In this document: positions 11,173 to 22,845 of the stretch, one piece after another
Numbering within the stretch: the stretch's first letter is position 1
How the letters are laid out: the number at the start of each line of letters is the position of its first letter
Assembly: GCA_900073065.1 (NCBI GenBank)
Contig: FJOG01000008.1
Location: 101,631 to 165,630, forward strand
From: Phialocephala subalpina
Taxonomy: Eukaryota; Ascomycota; Leotiomycetes; Helotiales; Mollisiaceae
Length of the DNA: 64,000 nt
Direction: 5' to 3'
Translations under genes and position numbers: made by a program
The notes under the pieces: model-generated
What the model saw: the letters and a program-made list of their open reading frames with translations, nothing else
What the model was told of the DNA's origin: nothing
Database searches by the model: none

Positions 11173-12590
11173 CTATCTGTTCCTCTCTTCGACCCATTCT
11201 ATATCTACCTTCTTCTGAATAACCCTCAACGGAATTTCATCCCCACTACTCTGCCAACTCTCCTGATCCCCAACCCTTCCTTGTGTCGGCCCATAAATCC
11301 TACTCGTCGTCTCATTGCTATGCGGTGGTCTCAACTCATCGCTCAAACGTCCATATACCGATTTCCTAGGTCCAGAAGCATTCCCACCCGTTCCACCTAT
11401 CGTCACAAGTCCAGCAGGTGCGATTATACTGGATAATGTCGGGGGTGTGGCGCTCTTTCTGCAGTGGTTACTGATGTTTGATGAGAAGAGAAAGAGAAGA
11501 GGAGCGAGGGTGGGGAGGCAGGCGCTAATTATGCCAGCGCAGCATTCTACTACGCACCAGGTACATGCTGATGCTAAGGTCCCTGAATTTATCAATTGTC
11601 AGTAGGGTTGTGAAAGCCCATGGGGAAGGAACGTACAACTCAGGTCGGTAGGATCGAATTCGAATAGTGTTTTGAAGCGGTAGATACTTGTAAATACCAC
11701 GCTAAGTCTTGTGAGACAGGAACACAGGAAAGGACCTTCTACGGGTACTTACAAACTCCCCAACAAAAACACCACACTCAACTGCAGTCTCTGCATCAAA
11801 TTCGTATGCAAATGCCGAATTTGATTAATCGGCAACGTCAAGATGGCAACATCAGTCAAAATATTTGGAACTGCGTTACCGATGAAGCTCGCTTTCAAGT
11901 TGATGCAATAACCAGGGATTGTAGGATTCCAACTTTTGGCGATGGGATTGCATTGGAAGATGCCAACGAAGGTGAAAGCGACTGCCAAGGAGACGGAAAG
12001 GGATCCGAGGATCCAACAGCCGATGCGCATGCTGCGGAAGGGAAATATGCGTACATACATGAGGAGGAGGGAGACTTTAATAATGGCGATGGTGGTTAGG
12101 TAGATGCATTCTTCTGCTAGGAGTGCCTAGGCAAAGAGCGAGTTAGCTCTGTATGATTACTGTTAGATGTAATAGGGATGGATAAAGATCGGTGGTCTTG
12201 CCTTTCCAATAATGATAAGCTGATCAAACTGTAGCCCGGAAGAATGCAGACCCAAACCAAAATGAATCACTATCGTTTCATTACCAAATTATCATCTCGG
12301 TTTCAAGCTATAAAACTCTTACTAATTATGACAACCGCAAAAAGACATAGTGCTAAAGCCTGCAAATCTCTAATAAGCAACTAAGCTCCAACCACATATT
12401 CTCAGGATAGACCTACAAATGCCAACACTATGAAATAGTCATCAAGTCCTATGTTTGCCCTTTTCTTCCACCTGGCCACGAACCGGAGTACGACAAAAAG
12501 GCCGGCTAGAATTATGACGACAATGTTCGTTGCTTTGAGGTGAGGCTGTTGGGTTGGGACAGAAGCTTGGGTTGACGTTGCCGAAGCCAT
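11173..12590 (-). CDS. Pth11-like / fungal rhodopsin-domain membrane receptor
   Basis: Six exons: 12590-12417, 12359-12323, 12269-12202, 12126-11753, 11701-11637 and 11582-11173. Together they give 375 residues with every junction in frame. Introns are 51-75 nt. The third (12127-12201) begins GC instead of GT, in the context AAAG|GCAAGA. The sequence has the seven-helix pattern of the family: TM1 NIVVIILAGLFVVLRF, the LDDYFIVLAF motif, IIIGKALLAEECIYLTTIAI, a long extracellular part with FQCNPIAKSWNP and GYCINLKASFIGNAVPN, LTDVAILTLPINQI, the FDPTDLSW motif and TWCVVECCAGIISACLPTL. The cytoplasmic tail (about 90 residues) is Ser/Gly-rich. Magnaporthe Pth11 acts in surface sensing and appressorium formation, but most family members have no known ligand. 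The stop is TAG. Confidence 0.85.
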
Positions 12591-14395
12591 ACTCCGCCGT
12601 TGTTTGTGATGAGAAGGGAAAGATCGATAGGAAGGATGCCCTCAAATACTTAGATGAAACTGTTCGAAAATGATGGAGAGAAACAGCTGTTGGATCGCTA
12701 GGCCAAGAGGTGTATGTATGTGGAGTCAGGAGGCAGTGGTCGCCTGTTATAACCCTGAAACCATCACGGCCCCTCCAGGTTGTGGAGGGGGGGAAAATGA
12801 AGAAAATTACAATTTAGGTATCTGCTTGAACTAAATATCATACTCTTTCGAGGAAAAAGCGTGGATGAATCTTGATGTGGTAGGATCAATCTCCGCTTGT
12901 ACTAGATAGACGGCCATCTCTCTTCAACGAGTTTGCCTTGCGCTGATCCTAATTCAGATTTGACAATTTATGCGATGAACTATGTCGAGGAAGCAAAGAT
13001 CTACCATTGTGGCTTTTGTACTGTGGGCCCGTGTGACTCGAGATCAAAAGCCACCAACAGTCACGAACAGCCATTGGTAAGCTGCGAAAACTTCTGACAA
13101 TACCGTACTGGAACTGAGAGTCCACAAGATGAGTGGCTGGCAGGGCCAGCCGAGAGTTCGGATGTCGTTCCATTAGACTTTACTATATTTGTTGGGTCAA
13201 TCCGGGGAACTTTGGCTCCACACATAATTTAGTCAGATATCAGGAAAGTGCCTTGAGAAAACAGCCAGAGAAACCCCTTGTGCGGGATGAGACAAATGAC
13301 ACACAACAATTGTTTTCGCACAAAAGTAGCCAGTACGAGGGAGTCTTATCAAATTGTTTTATGCCATCCCACTTTTTTTTCTTTCTTTTTTTTCCCGAGC
13401 CCCTATCCTGACATACGTGACTGGACCGGGATTTGCTGACGGCATCCTACAGGCACAAGTAGCCGGAAAGTTTTGTTACCGCCTATTTCTGGCCGTATCT
13501 TTCAACTTAACTAAACTACATTATAAAAATTCGACAAAAGGACCCCAACCAGCCCTTTGACCGGGGATATCACAGGTATTTAACTGTCGTTAATTTCATT
13601 GAACTTGAGAGTTGTAAAAGTTGAGTTTTCTGCCTGGAGTTTCTGTGGTGGGCAGAATTAGGCGGTGACAGTGTACCCACGTCCGTGGCCGAGTGCTGGG
13701 GTCACAATAGTCACACATTACTGGGACAAAACCTCTCTCAAATCCCGCGGCAGTGGGTCCTCACGATATTTTCGATATGGAGGCGCACGATTGACACCTG
13801 CTTTCCGCCGCGGAAGAAGAGGGGCCAAGCTGGTCTCTCGGAAGAGGGCCTCGGAATCACTCACTTGTCTCATTCGGAACAAGGGGTTCTCCACCCAATT
13901 TGCTCAAGCCGTGCTCTGACAACGACAAGTACCAATGCACGGACCCAGAACCCCAAAGTCCCCCGGATCGACCGGTTAATGCGGCAAGCCCTCGATTAAA
14001 GTTTCCCCGCCGCCTTGGTCGATCTTCGATTGCTTTACACAAAGGTCATCCTTCTTCAACCAATGCTGAAACACTATCCATGGGTCCCTCTTGACGGCTG
14101 CCGTCGCTTGGGACTGGCAGCGGCTCTTGACTCCCAGTTGCGGTATTTTCAAAAGTTCGCACCTTGCCAGGGGTTTTTGTAGCTTTGGCTGCTTTTCTCG
14201 GCTTAAGTGTCCTGTTCGAAGTTGTGCCAATACCTAAGCTTCCGTCCTTTTCAGCGTATCATAGAGCAAACGTGACATGCTTTCCCGGCACTACTGAGTC
14301 AACCTGCTTGAGATGCCTGCCTGTGGTCCATTCACCAATCGGCCTCGCGGCCTGATGTGCCTACTTGAGGCTTCCTGCTACGACTGATCTCTAAC
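12591..14395. other. Intergenic region
   Basis: No gene supported over 1.8 kb. It includes a T-rich run at about 13373-13395. Open frames at 13133-13411, 13665-13919 and 13685-13999 overlap one another and have no recognisable content. The last few hundred bases precede a LINE relic and may be part of it. Confidence 0.5.
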
Positions 14396-15304
14396 TCATG
14401 GTAGAGTCGCAACCACGCTCCCAGGCATTGTGGTCGTGACCGCCCATCTATCTGCCGCCTCGTTACCGGGAACCCCTGAGTGACAAAGATCCATGCCAGC
14501 CGGATCTGATTCCCTCGCCCTTCCTAGGACTTTGGCAATGCGCCGGATCAAAGCCTGTCCGCTTTGATGTGCTGGGTTTGCGATAGCTTGGAGTGCCGAC
14601 ATGCTTTCTGAGTAGATAGTGGCGCCTAGCGATCCCAGGACAACGTTGAGTATCACCTCTGCCCAATCCACCGCCTCCATAATGGCCCCCAACTCTGCAA
14701 TATATACATTCACTATGTCATCCGTGCCTAATTGTGCGCTGTACTTGAGTTTTCACAGCGTCGTCCATCCATACCACTATGGTGCAACCCACTTTACCGT
14801 TTCTAATCGCCCGGTCTGTGATATCTGAGCTTCTGTCCTTTGTGCGTTCAGGCATCTTCTCATGGCTTCCTCTCTGTCTAGGGTGATGTCCACCAACCCC
14901 TACCCCCCGCGGCGACCGCAAAGGCATCAATGGTCTCCATGTCTCCATGTGCATGGTTGGGTACTTGTGTTGGTTACGAGGCCTGGCTACAGCCGCTTTG
15001 TCCAGAAACTCCCACAGCAAGTTAGTTTTGGGCAGTGTATGCGTCTACCCAGAATTTCGTGATTCTCCGTGACAGTCGGAGAGAGGTCGGAAGGATGTGT
15101 GCCTCTGAGCACGCCGCCTCTATCGAGACAGTCCGAGAGCAATTCGTGATCGCTCTGGCGGCGAGTTGCTATATTGGCGCGAGCAGGTGTTACATTCACA
15201 TCGGCCGTGGGAACCATACCGCTGCTGACAATCGACCCTGAAAGCAATATCTGTCGTGCTGGTCTGACCCCTCGAAGATGGATACCGCCCGGACGCTTTG
15301 CCAA
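14396..15304 (-). mobile_element. Relic of a non-LTR (LINE, Tad-like) retrotransposon
   Basis: The minus-strand frame 14713-14396 reads as an RNase H domain from the 3' end of a LINE ORF2. It has YIAELGAI (first acidic residue region), ATIYSESMSALQAI and, near the end, GVPGNEAADRWA, the hallmark GxxGNExAD segment. The second catalytic acid, normally Asp in YSDSxxAL, is Glu here, and the segment that should precede GVPGNE is altered. Upstream on the same strand (15304-14718) the sequence continues in broken frames with stops and shifts; part of this may be the RT-to-RNase H linker. No poly-A tail, target-site duplication or intact reverse transcriptase is visible, so the copy is truncated and dead. 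Confidence 0.65.
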
Positions 15305-15624
15305 CCCCGGTTGGCCGCTCTGGCTACAACTAGATTGGTAATAGTATTAGATATGCAAGAGTCGAATAAGTAAGGATAAGAGCACGGGAGAGAGTACCAC
15401 GCGTGTTTACGAGCGTCTGTTGAAGATGAGATCTGGATAGAAGAAGGGAGAAATATGTATTTTCAGCAGGTCATAACGAGAGAATAATTAATCCATCACG
15501 AGCTCCGAACGAAGGAGAGTAATCCAAGAATTGACCAGTGGATGCCTTCATCAAATGGCGAGTTCTTCTCCCTTTCCTTCCCTATGCTTAGGGGATTCAA
15601 AAGTGAGCAACTTCTTGAACCATC
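15305..15624. other. Short intergenic region
   Basis: Lies between the LINE relic and the 3' end of the coiled-coil gene. No coding or structural feature seen; it probably includes the 3' UTR of the minus-strand gene. Confidence 0.4.
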
Positions 15625-17272
15625 TCAGCGTACGCCTGGCGGGATTGGTTGGGATAAAAAACCGTTCGCTCCGTTTACAGAAGGCGACATTCCCCGGGAC
15701 CTGAATGCCCTCGATCTTAGTCCTGCTCTTGCAGTCGTAGGACTAGGTGGGTTGTTCCTCTCCATCTCCTCAACCGCTGGTGTCGATTGTGATTTCATCA
15801 ACACGACACCTCGAGTTACTGGATCGGGCTCGCTGTCCGCTATAATATAGATACGAGGAAAAACCATCAGCAGGGCCTCGTCACCTTTTGCTGTAACCGT
15901 ACTCTCATCCCCAACGCTGACACGGCCATCGTCGAAATTAAGCAGTTGCCATTCAAGGTCGACATAGTGGTTCAATTCAAAGTAAACCTCGAACTTCTCT
16001 TTGGTACCCTGTACAAGCCGCCAAGCTTCCTGAGCCTTCTGTGCGATATCCTCTACGCCCAATCGAAAGCTTTCATATTGAGCGTCGGAGACCAAATTTC
16101 GAACGCACTTAAGGACTTCTTTTATGGCCTTCGTACCGTTTATTGTTTGGTCGCCGGGGAATATAGAGAGTAATAGAGCGCGGCAAAATGATTCTTTCTT
16201 GCTGTCTGTAATGGCTAGATGGACCAGAAGCTCCCGGATCTCGTCTCTCTCGTCTTTACCTTCCAAGATGTATATCGGTTGGAATACGTGTTGGGCAATA
16301 GACCTTGCGAGAATGGCTAGCAATGCAGCGATGCGCATTTGTTTCGCTGTAGGAGAATTGGACCGCGGGAGAGGAATTGCACGCTCGAGATATCGAGACT
16401 CTCTTAAGTCTTCCCAAGCACTTCTGTCCTATTTTGCTGTAAGCCGGAACCGCCTTTAAGCTGGCGGCGAGCTTACTCTTAGCCTCTCTTCCACAAGATC
16501 TTCTTCGAAGAGTGATGCAACCACACTGCAAGCAACGTCCCACACTTCGTCTAATCGCTTGATCCTAAGGGGGCGGTTATTGGTTCGTCCATGCATTGGT
16601 CAGAAGCCTAACTTACCAAACCGTCTCATGTCCTTCTTGTAGTTTCGTTGTAAAACTCTCGATCTCGTCAAGTCTTGTCGTACTTGATTGCAAATCCCCT
16701 TCTAAAGAAGCGATCTTCTCTCTGAGATCCTGTATTGTAGTCTTGGCTTCAGCATTTTGCGTATTTTCATTCTGCAGACTATCTTTCAGATTGTCAATTT
16801 CGAGATCCTTCTCCTTCATACTCTACTGTAGCTTTGTTATGTCCTCATTGGCAGCCGCTACCTTGTCCTTTTCCGCGCCCAGAAATTTCGTGACTTCGTC
16901 AAGCTGTCCTTGTAGGGCGGTTTGTGTGCGGGTATGCTCAGTTGAGGCGACATCTTTCTGCTTGATTGTTGCTTCCAGAGTCGAGATTATTCCGGCCAAC
17001 GCAGCTTTCTCCTCCTCCAGATTATTCCGCTGCTTCCGGTACCGTTCGAGGTCCTCTTGGATACGGTCCTCTTGCCTGCTTTTGAGCTCAATAATCTCGT
17101 TTCTGAGATTACCCAATTCGATGTCTTTCGATTCAATCAAACCTTCTAATCTAGGGACTTTATCAAACACGCCCTCAATTGCCTTGTAGCTATCGTCTGA
17201 TGCCAAATTCCGGATGTTTGTGATAAGGGCTTCGAAAGCCTGCGTGAGGTCGGCTGCCATTATGAAGCTCAA
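15625..17272 (-). CDS. Long coiled-coil protein with an in-frame TAG
   Basis: Exons 17272-16617, 16564-16477 and 16428-15625 join across 52- and 48-nt introns in frame. The first 300 residues are heptad-rich and highly charged (ERYRKQRNNLEEEKAALAG, LEGLIESKDIELGNLRNEI), predicting a long coiled coil. Then comes a helical region with RLDEVWDVACSVVASLFEED and a globular C-terminal part (FEVYFELNHYVDLEWQLLNF). Exon 1 holds a TAG at 16823-16825 with the coiled coil continuing beyond it in the same frame. The stop could be avoided by removing a 39-nt in-frame segment (16823-16861) that starts GTAGCG and ends CAGTAG. Otherwise the gene is cut after 149 residues. Length is about 502 residues if spliced that way. 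Function is unknown; the plus-strand open frame over 16596-17189 is its antisense shadow. Confidence 0.6.
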
Positions 17273-18047
17273 ATGAACTTCGGGCAGAACGAGTGAGTAT
17301 GAAGGAACTAAAAACTATTTGAGTATTTAGTTCAAAAGATACCGCTATGTGAAGTCACTCGTTGCGGAAGAGAACACAAGTAGATGCGCATCAAATTGAT
17401 GCCAATGGCTCAATGGACCAGCCTTTTCAAATATATAACATATAAGAAGACGCCCTTTGACTTAACGTTCGACTACAGCCTATCAACAACCCCCACCCCC
17501 CAACCATCGCAGAATGTGTGTCGGTAATCTTGTCTTGATTTCATCGTTTGCAGCAGTAGCAGCAGCAATGGTTTTTTGGAAGTCATGGAAATGGGAGATT
17601 GGTGAACGGGTGGTGTGGGGGGAGGAAATGGTGGTGGCCCGATTCGTGTGCATGTATTCATGAGGAGCAGCCTGGGTAACGTGAGAATGAGGCAAAGTCA
17701 ACGTGGCAGTTTGTTATTGTCTCCCTTGCGCTACATTAATATCGTGGCCAGATAACCAACTAACGTATCACCACACGCTCAAGGGTTGACCTCTGCCGTC
17801 AGCCTCATTTTGGCCTGCAACAGACCTAATTTACTTCCACAAGCACCAACAGAAGGTTTGCAGAGAAGGAAGTGGGCCAATGCAGTGCCCCGGTGGCTCC
17901 AGGAGCAGCAGGAGCAGCGGGACCACGAGACAGAGTAATAATAACAATCTCGAGTTAGATTCTCCGTTCCAGCGTGTCGTGCTTTATCTTCCCAGCATAT
18001 GGCTGGGGTTGATTCAATGGCCGTGCGGTAGGGTATCTTATCTCTTC
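17273..18047. other. Intergenic region
   Basis: Promoter side of the coiled-coil gene and beyond. No gene supported; overlapping Pro/Thr-rich frames near 17473-17701 are low-complexity and have no domain. Confidence 0.4.
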
Positions 18048-18299
18048 TCAGAGGCTGTCGAGACGACATGATGCAGTGACACGCCTTGCACCCTTCCCCT
18101 TCGGAAACGGGGCACATTTCGCAGGGGCTTCCCAGACTTTCAAGTCTCTATTCCAAGCCGTTCTCCTCTTCTTCAACGCCTTCTCTGCATCGGTTAATGC
18201 TGGCTTGGATGGTTTTGGCATGAGGCTCTTCATGAAGCGATCGTGCTCATGCTCGAGTTCTCGGTCGCGTTTCGAGCGGGAGAACGCACATTTAGGCAT
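18048..18299 (-). CDS. Small basic protein, hypothetical
   Basis: From the ATG at 18299 the minus strand encodes 83 residues starting MPKCAFSRSKRDRELEHEHD and rich in Lys, Arg and Glu, with an amphipathic segment LTDAEKALKKRRTAWNRDLK. No known domain, no intron, no signal peptide. It is listed because the composition is protein-like and no better frame overlaps it, but a spurious frame cannot be excluded. Confidence 0.3.
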   Translation of the reverse strand: MPKCAFSRSKRDRELEHEHDRFMKSLMPKPSKPALTDAEKALKKRRTAWNRDLKVWEAPAKCAPFPKGKGARRVTASCRLDSL

Positions 18300-18853
18300 C
18301 TTGCAATTAGTCAAGAGAATGTAGATAGTCTCTAGATGGGGGGGGGGGATCTTTTGCAGGGGGGACTTTGATATGGTGGCAGCGTTTTGATTAATAGGAA
18401 GGAGGACACGGTCATTTCCACTACGCGTTTAGTGGCGTTTCGCGTTGCTTCAAGGGTAGCGAGGTACTCTCCAGCCACATCACATGCGCTCTCTCCAATG
18501 TGGGGTGGCTAGGCACATCGCGGGGTTCTGAAGTACGGTATTGGGTGGTTGTTGATGAGGAAGAAGGAGAGAAGAACTGTTGCGGTCGCGAGATTGCATT
18601 GTCGTTTTGGAATTGCTCTGGAGATTCGATTCGTTGCGTTTCCCTTGCCTTCAGAAAACATTCTCAGCTCCATTCGAGGCAATGAGGCTTCCACGTGCGA
18701 TATCAATTGAGGCTGAGCATCCGATGGCAGAGACTGGCGTTTTCGGTATAAAGTGAGCGACTTGAATGACTATCCGCCTCTTTCAAATTAGCTTCACGTC
18801 TCTATAAACTCACGTAATTCTCACCAAACTGTGGAACATAAACGTCGACCAAC
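18300..18853. other. Intergenic region with poly-G run
   Basis: Contains a run of about 10 G at roughly 18339-18348 and a palindrome-like phrase near 18425-18445. The last 100 bases are the presumed former promoter of the DUF6594 locus. No gene seen. Confidence 0.4.
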
Positions 18854-20111
18854 ATGGCGGAACAGCTCCAAGATAACGAGACAAGCGCTCTTGAATCTTC
18901 CGTTCCAACGTCAACACCAATGGATACAGCAGTCCCGTCGGAGCCATTAGCCACAGCTCCTCAGTCAAGCATCAGCCTTGAATTGCCCCCTGTGGCTGCC
19001 TTTCCAACGCCAACGACACCTCTAGAGCCTTTAACGTTGACACAGCCTAAAAGCACCAGTATTCCCTATCCTTCAGCATCTGCCTTCTATGCTTCACGTC
19101 AGGGGCCCGAGCCCGAGCCCGAGCCCGAGCTCGAGCAGTCTCCGGCCTTTCAGACACAGAGATGGGATTCTTTCGCGGGGAACAATCTAGACAGGAGGTG
19201 CTTACCTAGGAGCAGATTGATCGAAAGCCGTGGAAATACATTGACTACAAAGCATATTCGGATTTCATTGCTTACTCGGAGCTGGTTGCTTATGAGAATG
19301 ACTTCTTCATGTTGAGGAAATTCGCTAGTGTTAGCACGAGGATCTCACTTTCCTTGCAGGACCAAGTGAATGTCTTGGAAGAGCGTTTGAACAAATTGGA
19401 CTGGGAGTATAGTAGAACTGACGCGGAGGATGTGAATATGGTACTTTTCGTGACGATGACGAGGAACGTATTGAGGTCCTAGATAAATTGAGGTTGAAGC
19501 TAGTACAATACAGTAGGTCTAACATGTAGAGTGATATGGGCATCGCCACTAACAGGTAAAGATGAGTTCGTCCTCCAACAAGCGGAAATGCGCAAACACC
19601 CTCGCCCACCAGGGCGTATATCAGCGCCCTGCAGAACTGGCACTGGAACCATCAATACAGGGCCATCGACAGGGAGGAACAGTCTTATCTTGACTACACA
19701 CAAGATCAGTGGCCTTGGGCCAGGCTACCTCCTGAACTACCAAGAGTCGAACAACAGGCCGAAGACTACACCAGAGATATCACACTCGAGGCAAGAATAA
19801 AGACTATCATAAACGCCCTGATGGTGGTGGTTGGTATGACCATGCTTATCGCACCGATGTGGATTTTGGAGTTCTTACAGAATCCACTCTCGAAGCTCGG
19901 AACTATCACGGCTTTCGTCTTAGGATTCTTTGGGACTGGATGCATCGCCACTATGGAGAGCCTTTTCAACTCTTCGCTGCAACTGCTGCGTGAGTCATGA
20001 GCAACAGGGGGCAGAGAGAAAAGCTAACGTCGTTTCAGGTACTCGGCCATCCTCATGGTGTTTTTGCAGCTCAACAATGCCTCGACTCCTGCCACGCCAC
20101 TAACTGGATGA
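18854..20111 (+). pseudogene. DUF6594 membrane protein, frameshifted pseudogene
   Basis: All the landmarks of the fungal DUF6594 family are present in order but in different frames. They are an N-terminal Pro/Thr/Ser-rich region, KPWKYIDYKAYSDF, DFFMLRKFASVSTRISLSLQ, QVNVLEERLNKLD, ALQNWHWNHQYRAIDREEQ, then C-terminal helices MVVVGMTMLIAPMWILEF and ITAFVLGFFGTGCIATM, and FAATAA|YSAILMVFLQL. The frame must change near 19171-19180, 19436-19441, 19616-19621 and 19957-19963. Each is explained by one missing base. A TAG at 19207-19209 interrupts the restored frame. Two plausible introns remain (19513-19555 and 19990-20038). The family is an integral membrane protein family without known function. 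With four breaks and a stop the locus cannot make the full protein. Confidence 0.75.
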
Positions 20112-21741
20112 ACGAGCATGGGGAATGAGGTAGTTGAAAATGCAATTTAGCAATGGGCGGAGGCTTTTATGTTGCGAGAACAAAGATTCAGCAAGGAAGA
20201 AGATTCAGGGGAACACCGGAGAGCACCTCCAGTTGCAGAACATGGTGGGCCCTCGGTCGCTGGAGGCAGGTTTGCAACCAATTAGCCTCGGAATTGAGAC
20301 GGGTGCTGTCCTTGGGACTCTTTAACACTTTCGTGAATGTCGGGGGAAATTTTAGCAGAACTCAACAGAAGCTTGAGAACCCATTCGACTTGAATCCTTG
20401 GCTAGCAAATTGGTAGACTCAAGTCCTGATGAATGTCCCTCCCTCTCCGGTACCTTGGTGCGTCGCCTTTCTGAAATACTGCGAGAATTGCTGCCACGCA
20501 GCGAGCCTTCAGGTGGAGGACTAGTGCAGCTGAAGCAGTGGATGTTCCTCTTCTTCGACACATCTTTGTTGTGTACCTTCAGTACGGACCCAGAGTCTCG
20601 CCAACCTCAACGCCTTGTATAATGTTCCAGACCGCGTTGTACTGTACGTCGACCAATATTAGATGTCCCTGTCAAGCTTGGATTCCCGGCAATCGATTCT
20701 ACTTGAAGCGTGGTAGATCCGGAAGTAGGAAAATTGATTATCGGATGCAGGCTGTGAGGCACGTCTTGGTGAGGCTTGGAAATTTGTGGTCTGCAGCTTC
20801 ATCTCCAATCGTGGGAGAGCTCGAATTCGAAGGCATGAGGAATTTTCTAAGTCGCATGTTGATGTTCAATTGATCGAGAGTGCAATGTCGAATCCTGAAG
20901 GCGGAGTATAGTGGGCTTCGGGAATCGTGGAGTTCCATTGGGGGGGTTGGCAGATCCTGTAGCCGAAAGTGCAATTCTCGAAGGTGATCAAGAGTGAAGT
21001 GAAGTCGCGAATTCTAACCTCACCAAAACGAATCTCAGCCTCACGCTCCAGCCTCATCACGTGCGGTGTTTGCATGGTTTGCACGCTCTCGTTAGCGCCA
21101 AAGGGCTCGCGTCCACAACTTAAATACTTGTCGTCCCTCTTGGAAATCTCTTCTTTTTTCTTCATCTTAGTGGTATGTCAAAATCAACACCCACAACTCC
21201 AATCACTTGCTAATGTGTCGCAGCATGGGTTTTACGCATATCAGTGTATGTTCCAACGTTCTCAACACGTTCGAACAGCTTGCTAATCATTCTACAGGAG
21301 GATTCGTCCGAGATGTAAGCTCTTCACCTCTATCCTCTTGAGTTCGACTAATATATCTTCAGTGCGTTTTTGCTAGTTGAAAACTATACCATGACCACTC
21401 CTATTTGGCTTCGGCTGGATAGGGAATCTTTGGAACCCACCTCTCGAAAGAGATCCTTTTTTTCATTGCGGGTTGCTCCTTGAGGGTGATCGCGAAGAAG
21501 AATTTGCGGCGGCGACGACAACCGCAGCGCGGAAGACCTGCCGAATAGCTTCTCCCGACGATTGTATCTCCTTCGAACCTGGTGGACTTCTTATTGCAGA
21601 GTAGAAATGTATTGTTGATACCTGTTGTTTACCATAAACGCGTGCCGTCATCCGTCGAGCTGCCACGGTGAAGCTTTCGATCCCACTTCCGAGCTTCCCC
21701 TCCCACATCATCTCACTCCAACAGCCACAACCACAACAACA
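20112..21741. other. Intergenic region
   Basis: No gene supported over 1.6 kb. Several overlapping open frames on both strands (20134-20416, 20538-20873, 20866-21165) have no recognisable motifs. The stretch 21700-21741, with CCACAACCACAACAACA just before an ATG, is a typical A/C-rich 5' leader of the next gene. Confidence 0.5.
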
Positions 21742-22845
21742 ATGCCCAAAACAGCCTTCATAACAGGGGCAACCGGCCTCCTAGGTCGAGCCGTCGTCCC
21801 CGCCTTCCAACGTGCAGGATACACTGTCATCGGCACCGGATTCTCGCGTGCAAAGCCCCCAGCGATCCTGAAGCTCGACCTCAGCTCCGAGTCCGCCATC
21901 GCCTCTATCCTCGACGAGACCAAGTCAGCCCCCCTTCACCACCTCTCCAACAATATCGAAGCAACTGAGAAACTGACTAGCGGATATCTACAGACCCGAA
22001 GTCGTGGTTCATTGCGCCGCCAATCGATTCCCTGATAAATGCGATAACGATCCCGAAGGAACGAAAGCGCTCAACGTTGCAGCGTCGAGCACGCTTGCGA
22101 AGCTCTGCTCCTCTCGAAACATACTGTTAATCTACATCTCGACCGATTATGTATTCCCTGGTATCCCGGGCGAAGCTCCGTACGAAGCAGACGCTACGCC
22201 AGCTCCAACGAATCTCTACGGCGTCACGAAATATGAAGGTGAGAAAGAGGTGTTAAAAGAGGGTGGGTTGGTCCTGAGGGTTCCTGTGTTGTATGGGAGT
22301 GTAGAGGAGGGAGTGGGGAATAAGGAAAGTGCGGTGAATGTTTTGATGGATGCTGTTTGGAAGGCTCAACAATCGGAGGGTGGAAAGGTGAAGATGGATC
22401 ACTGGGCTATTCGGTATCCTACAAACACAGAAGACGTTGGGAGGGTTCTTGCTGGTACGTTTCTTTCTTCTGCATACCCCTTCACGTTTATCAATCTGCT
22501 CGCCCAAGAAGTGGTCGATCAATCGATGCTGACGCTGTGGCTCGTTCAGACGTAGCAACCAAATACCTCGAGACGGAAGACAGGTCGAGTCTTCCAAAGA
22601 TCCTGCAATTCTCCTCCGAAGATAAAATGACGAAATACGAGATCTGCGAGCTCTTCGCAGAGATCATGGGTCTGCCGCTCGATGGCATCATACCCAATAC
22701 CGAAGGCAATGATCCAAATGCCAAAGTTCAACGGCCGTATGATTGTCATCTTTCCACCAAGGCATTGAAAGATTTGGGGATTGAGGTGGCTACACAGGAT
22801 TTCAAGGGTTGGTGGAGGAGAGAGGCACGAGCGTTTAGACACTGA
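21742..22845 (+). CDS. MAT2B/RmlD-like NAD(P)-dependent reductase
   Basis: Three exons (21742-21923, 21994-22454, 22550-22845; introns 70 and 95 nt) give 312 residues. It is an extended short-chain dehydrogenase: nucleotide-binding TGATGLLGRA at residues 8-17, HCAANRFPDKCDNDP, active-site region STDYVF at about 110-115, and YGVTK with Tyr136 and Lys140. The HCAAxRxPD signature and the length fit the RmlD_sub_bind family and the beta subunit of methionine adenosyltransferase (MAT2B) found in fungi and animals. In that role it would bind and modulate S-adenosylmethionine synthetase; a dTDP-sugar reductase role is the alternative. The start is supported by the leader and by the immediate Rossmann motif. 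The stop is TGA. Confidence 0.85.

Noticed and set aside
13665..13999. Two overlapping plus-strand frames of 84 and 104 residues
   Set aside because: Different frames over the same bases, no motif, no splice support; probably chance.
16596..17189. Plus-strand 197-residue Ser/Phe/Cys-rich frame resembling a membrane protein
   Set aside because: It is the antisense reading of the coiled-coil gene; Glu/Lys codons read backwards give Ser/Phe/Leu.
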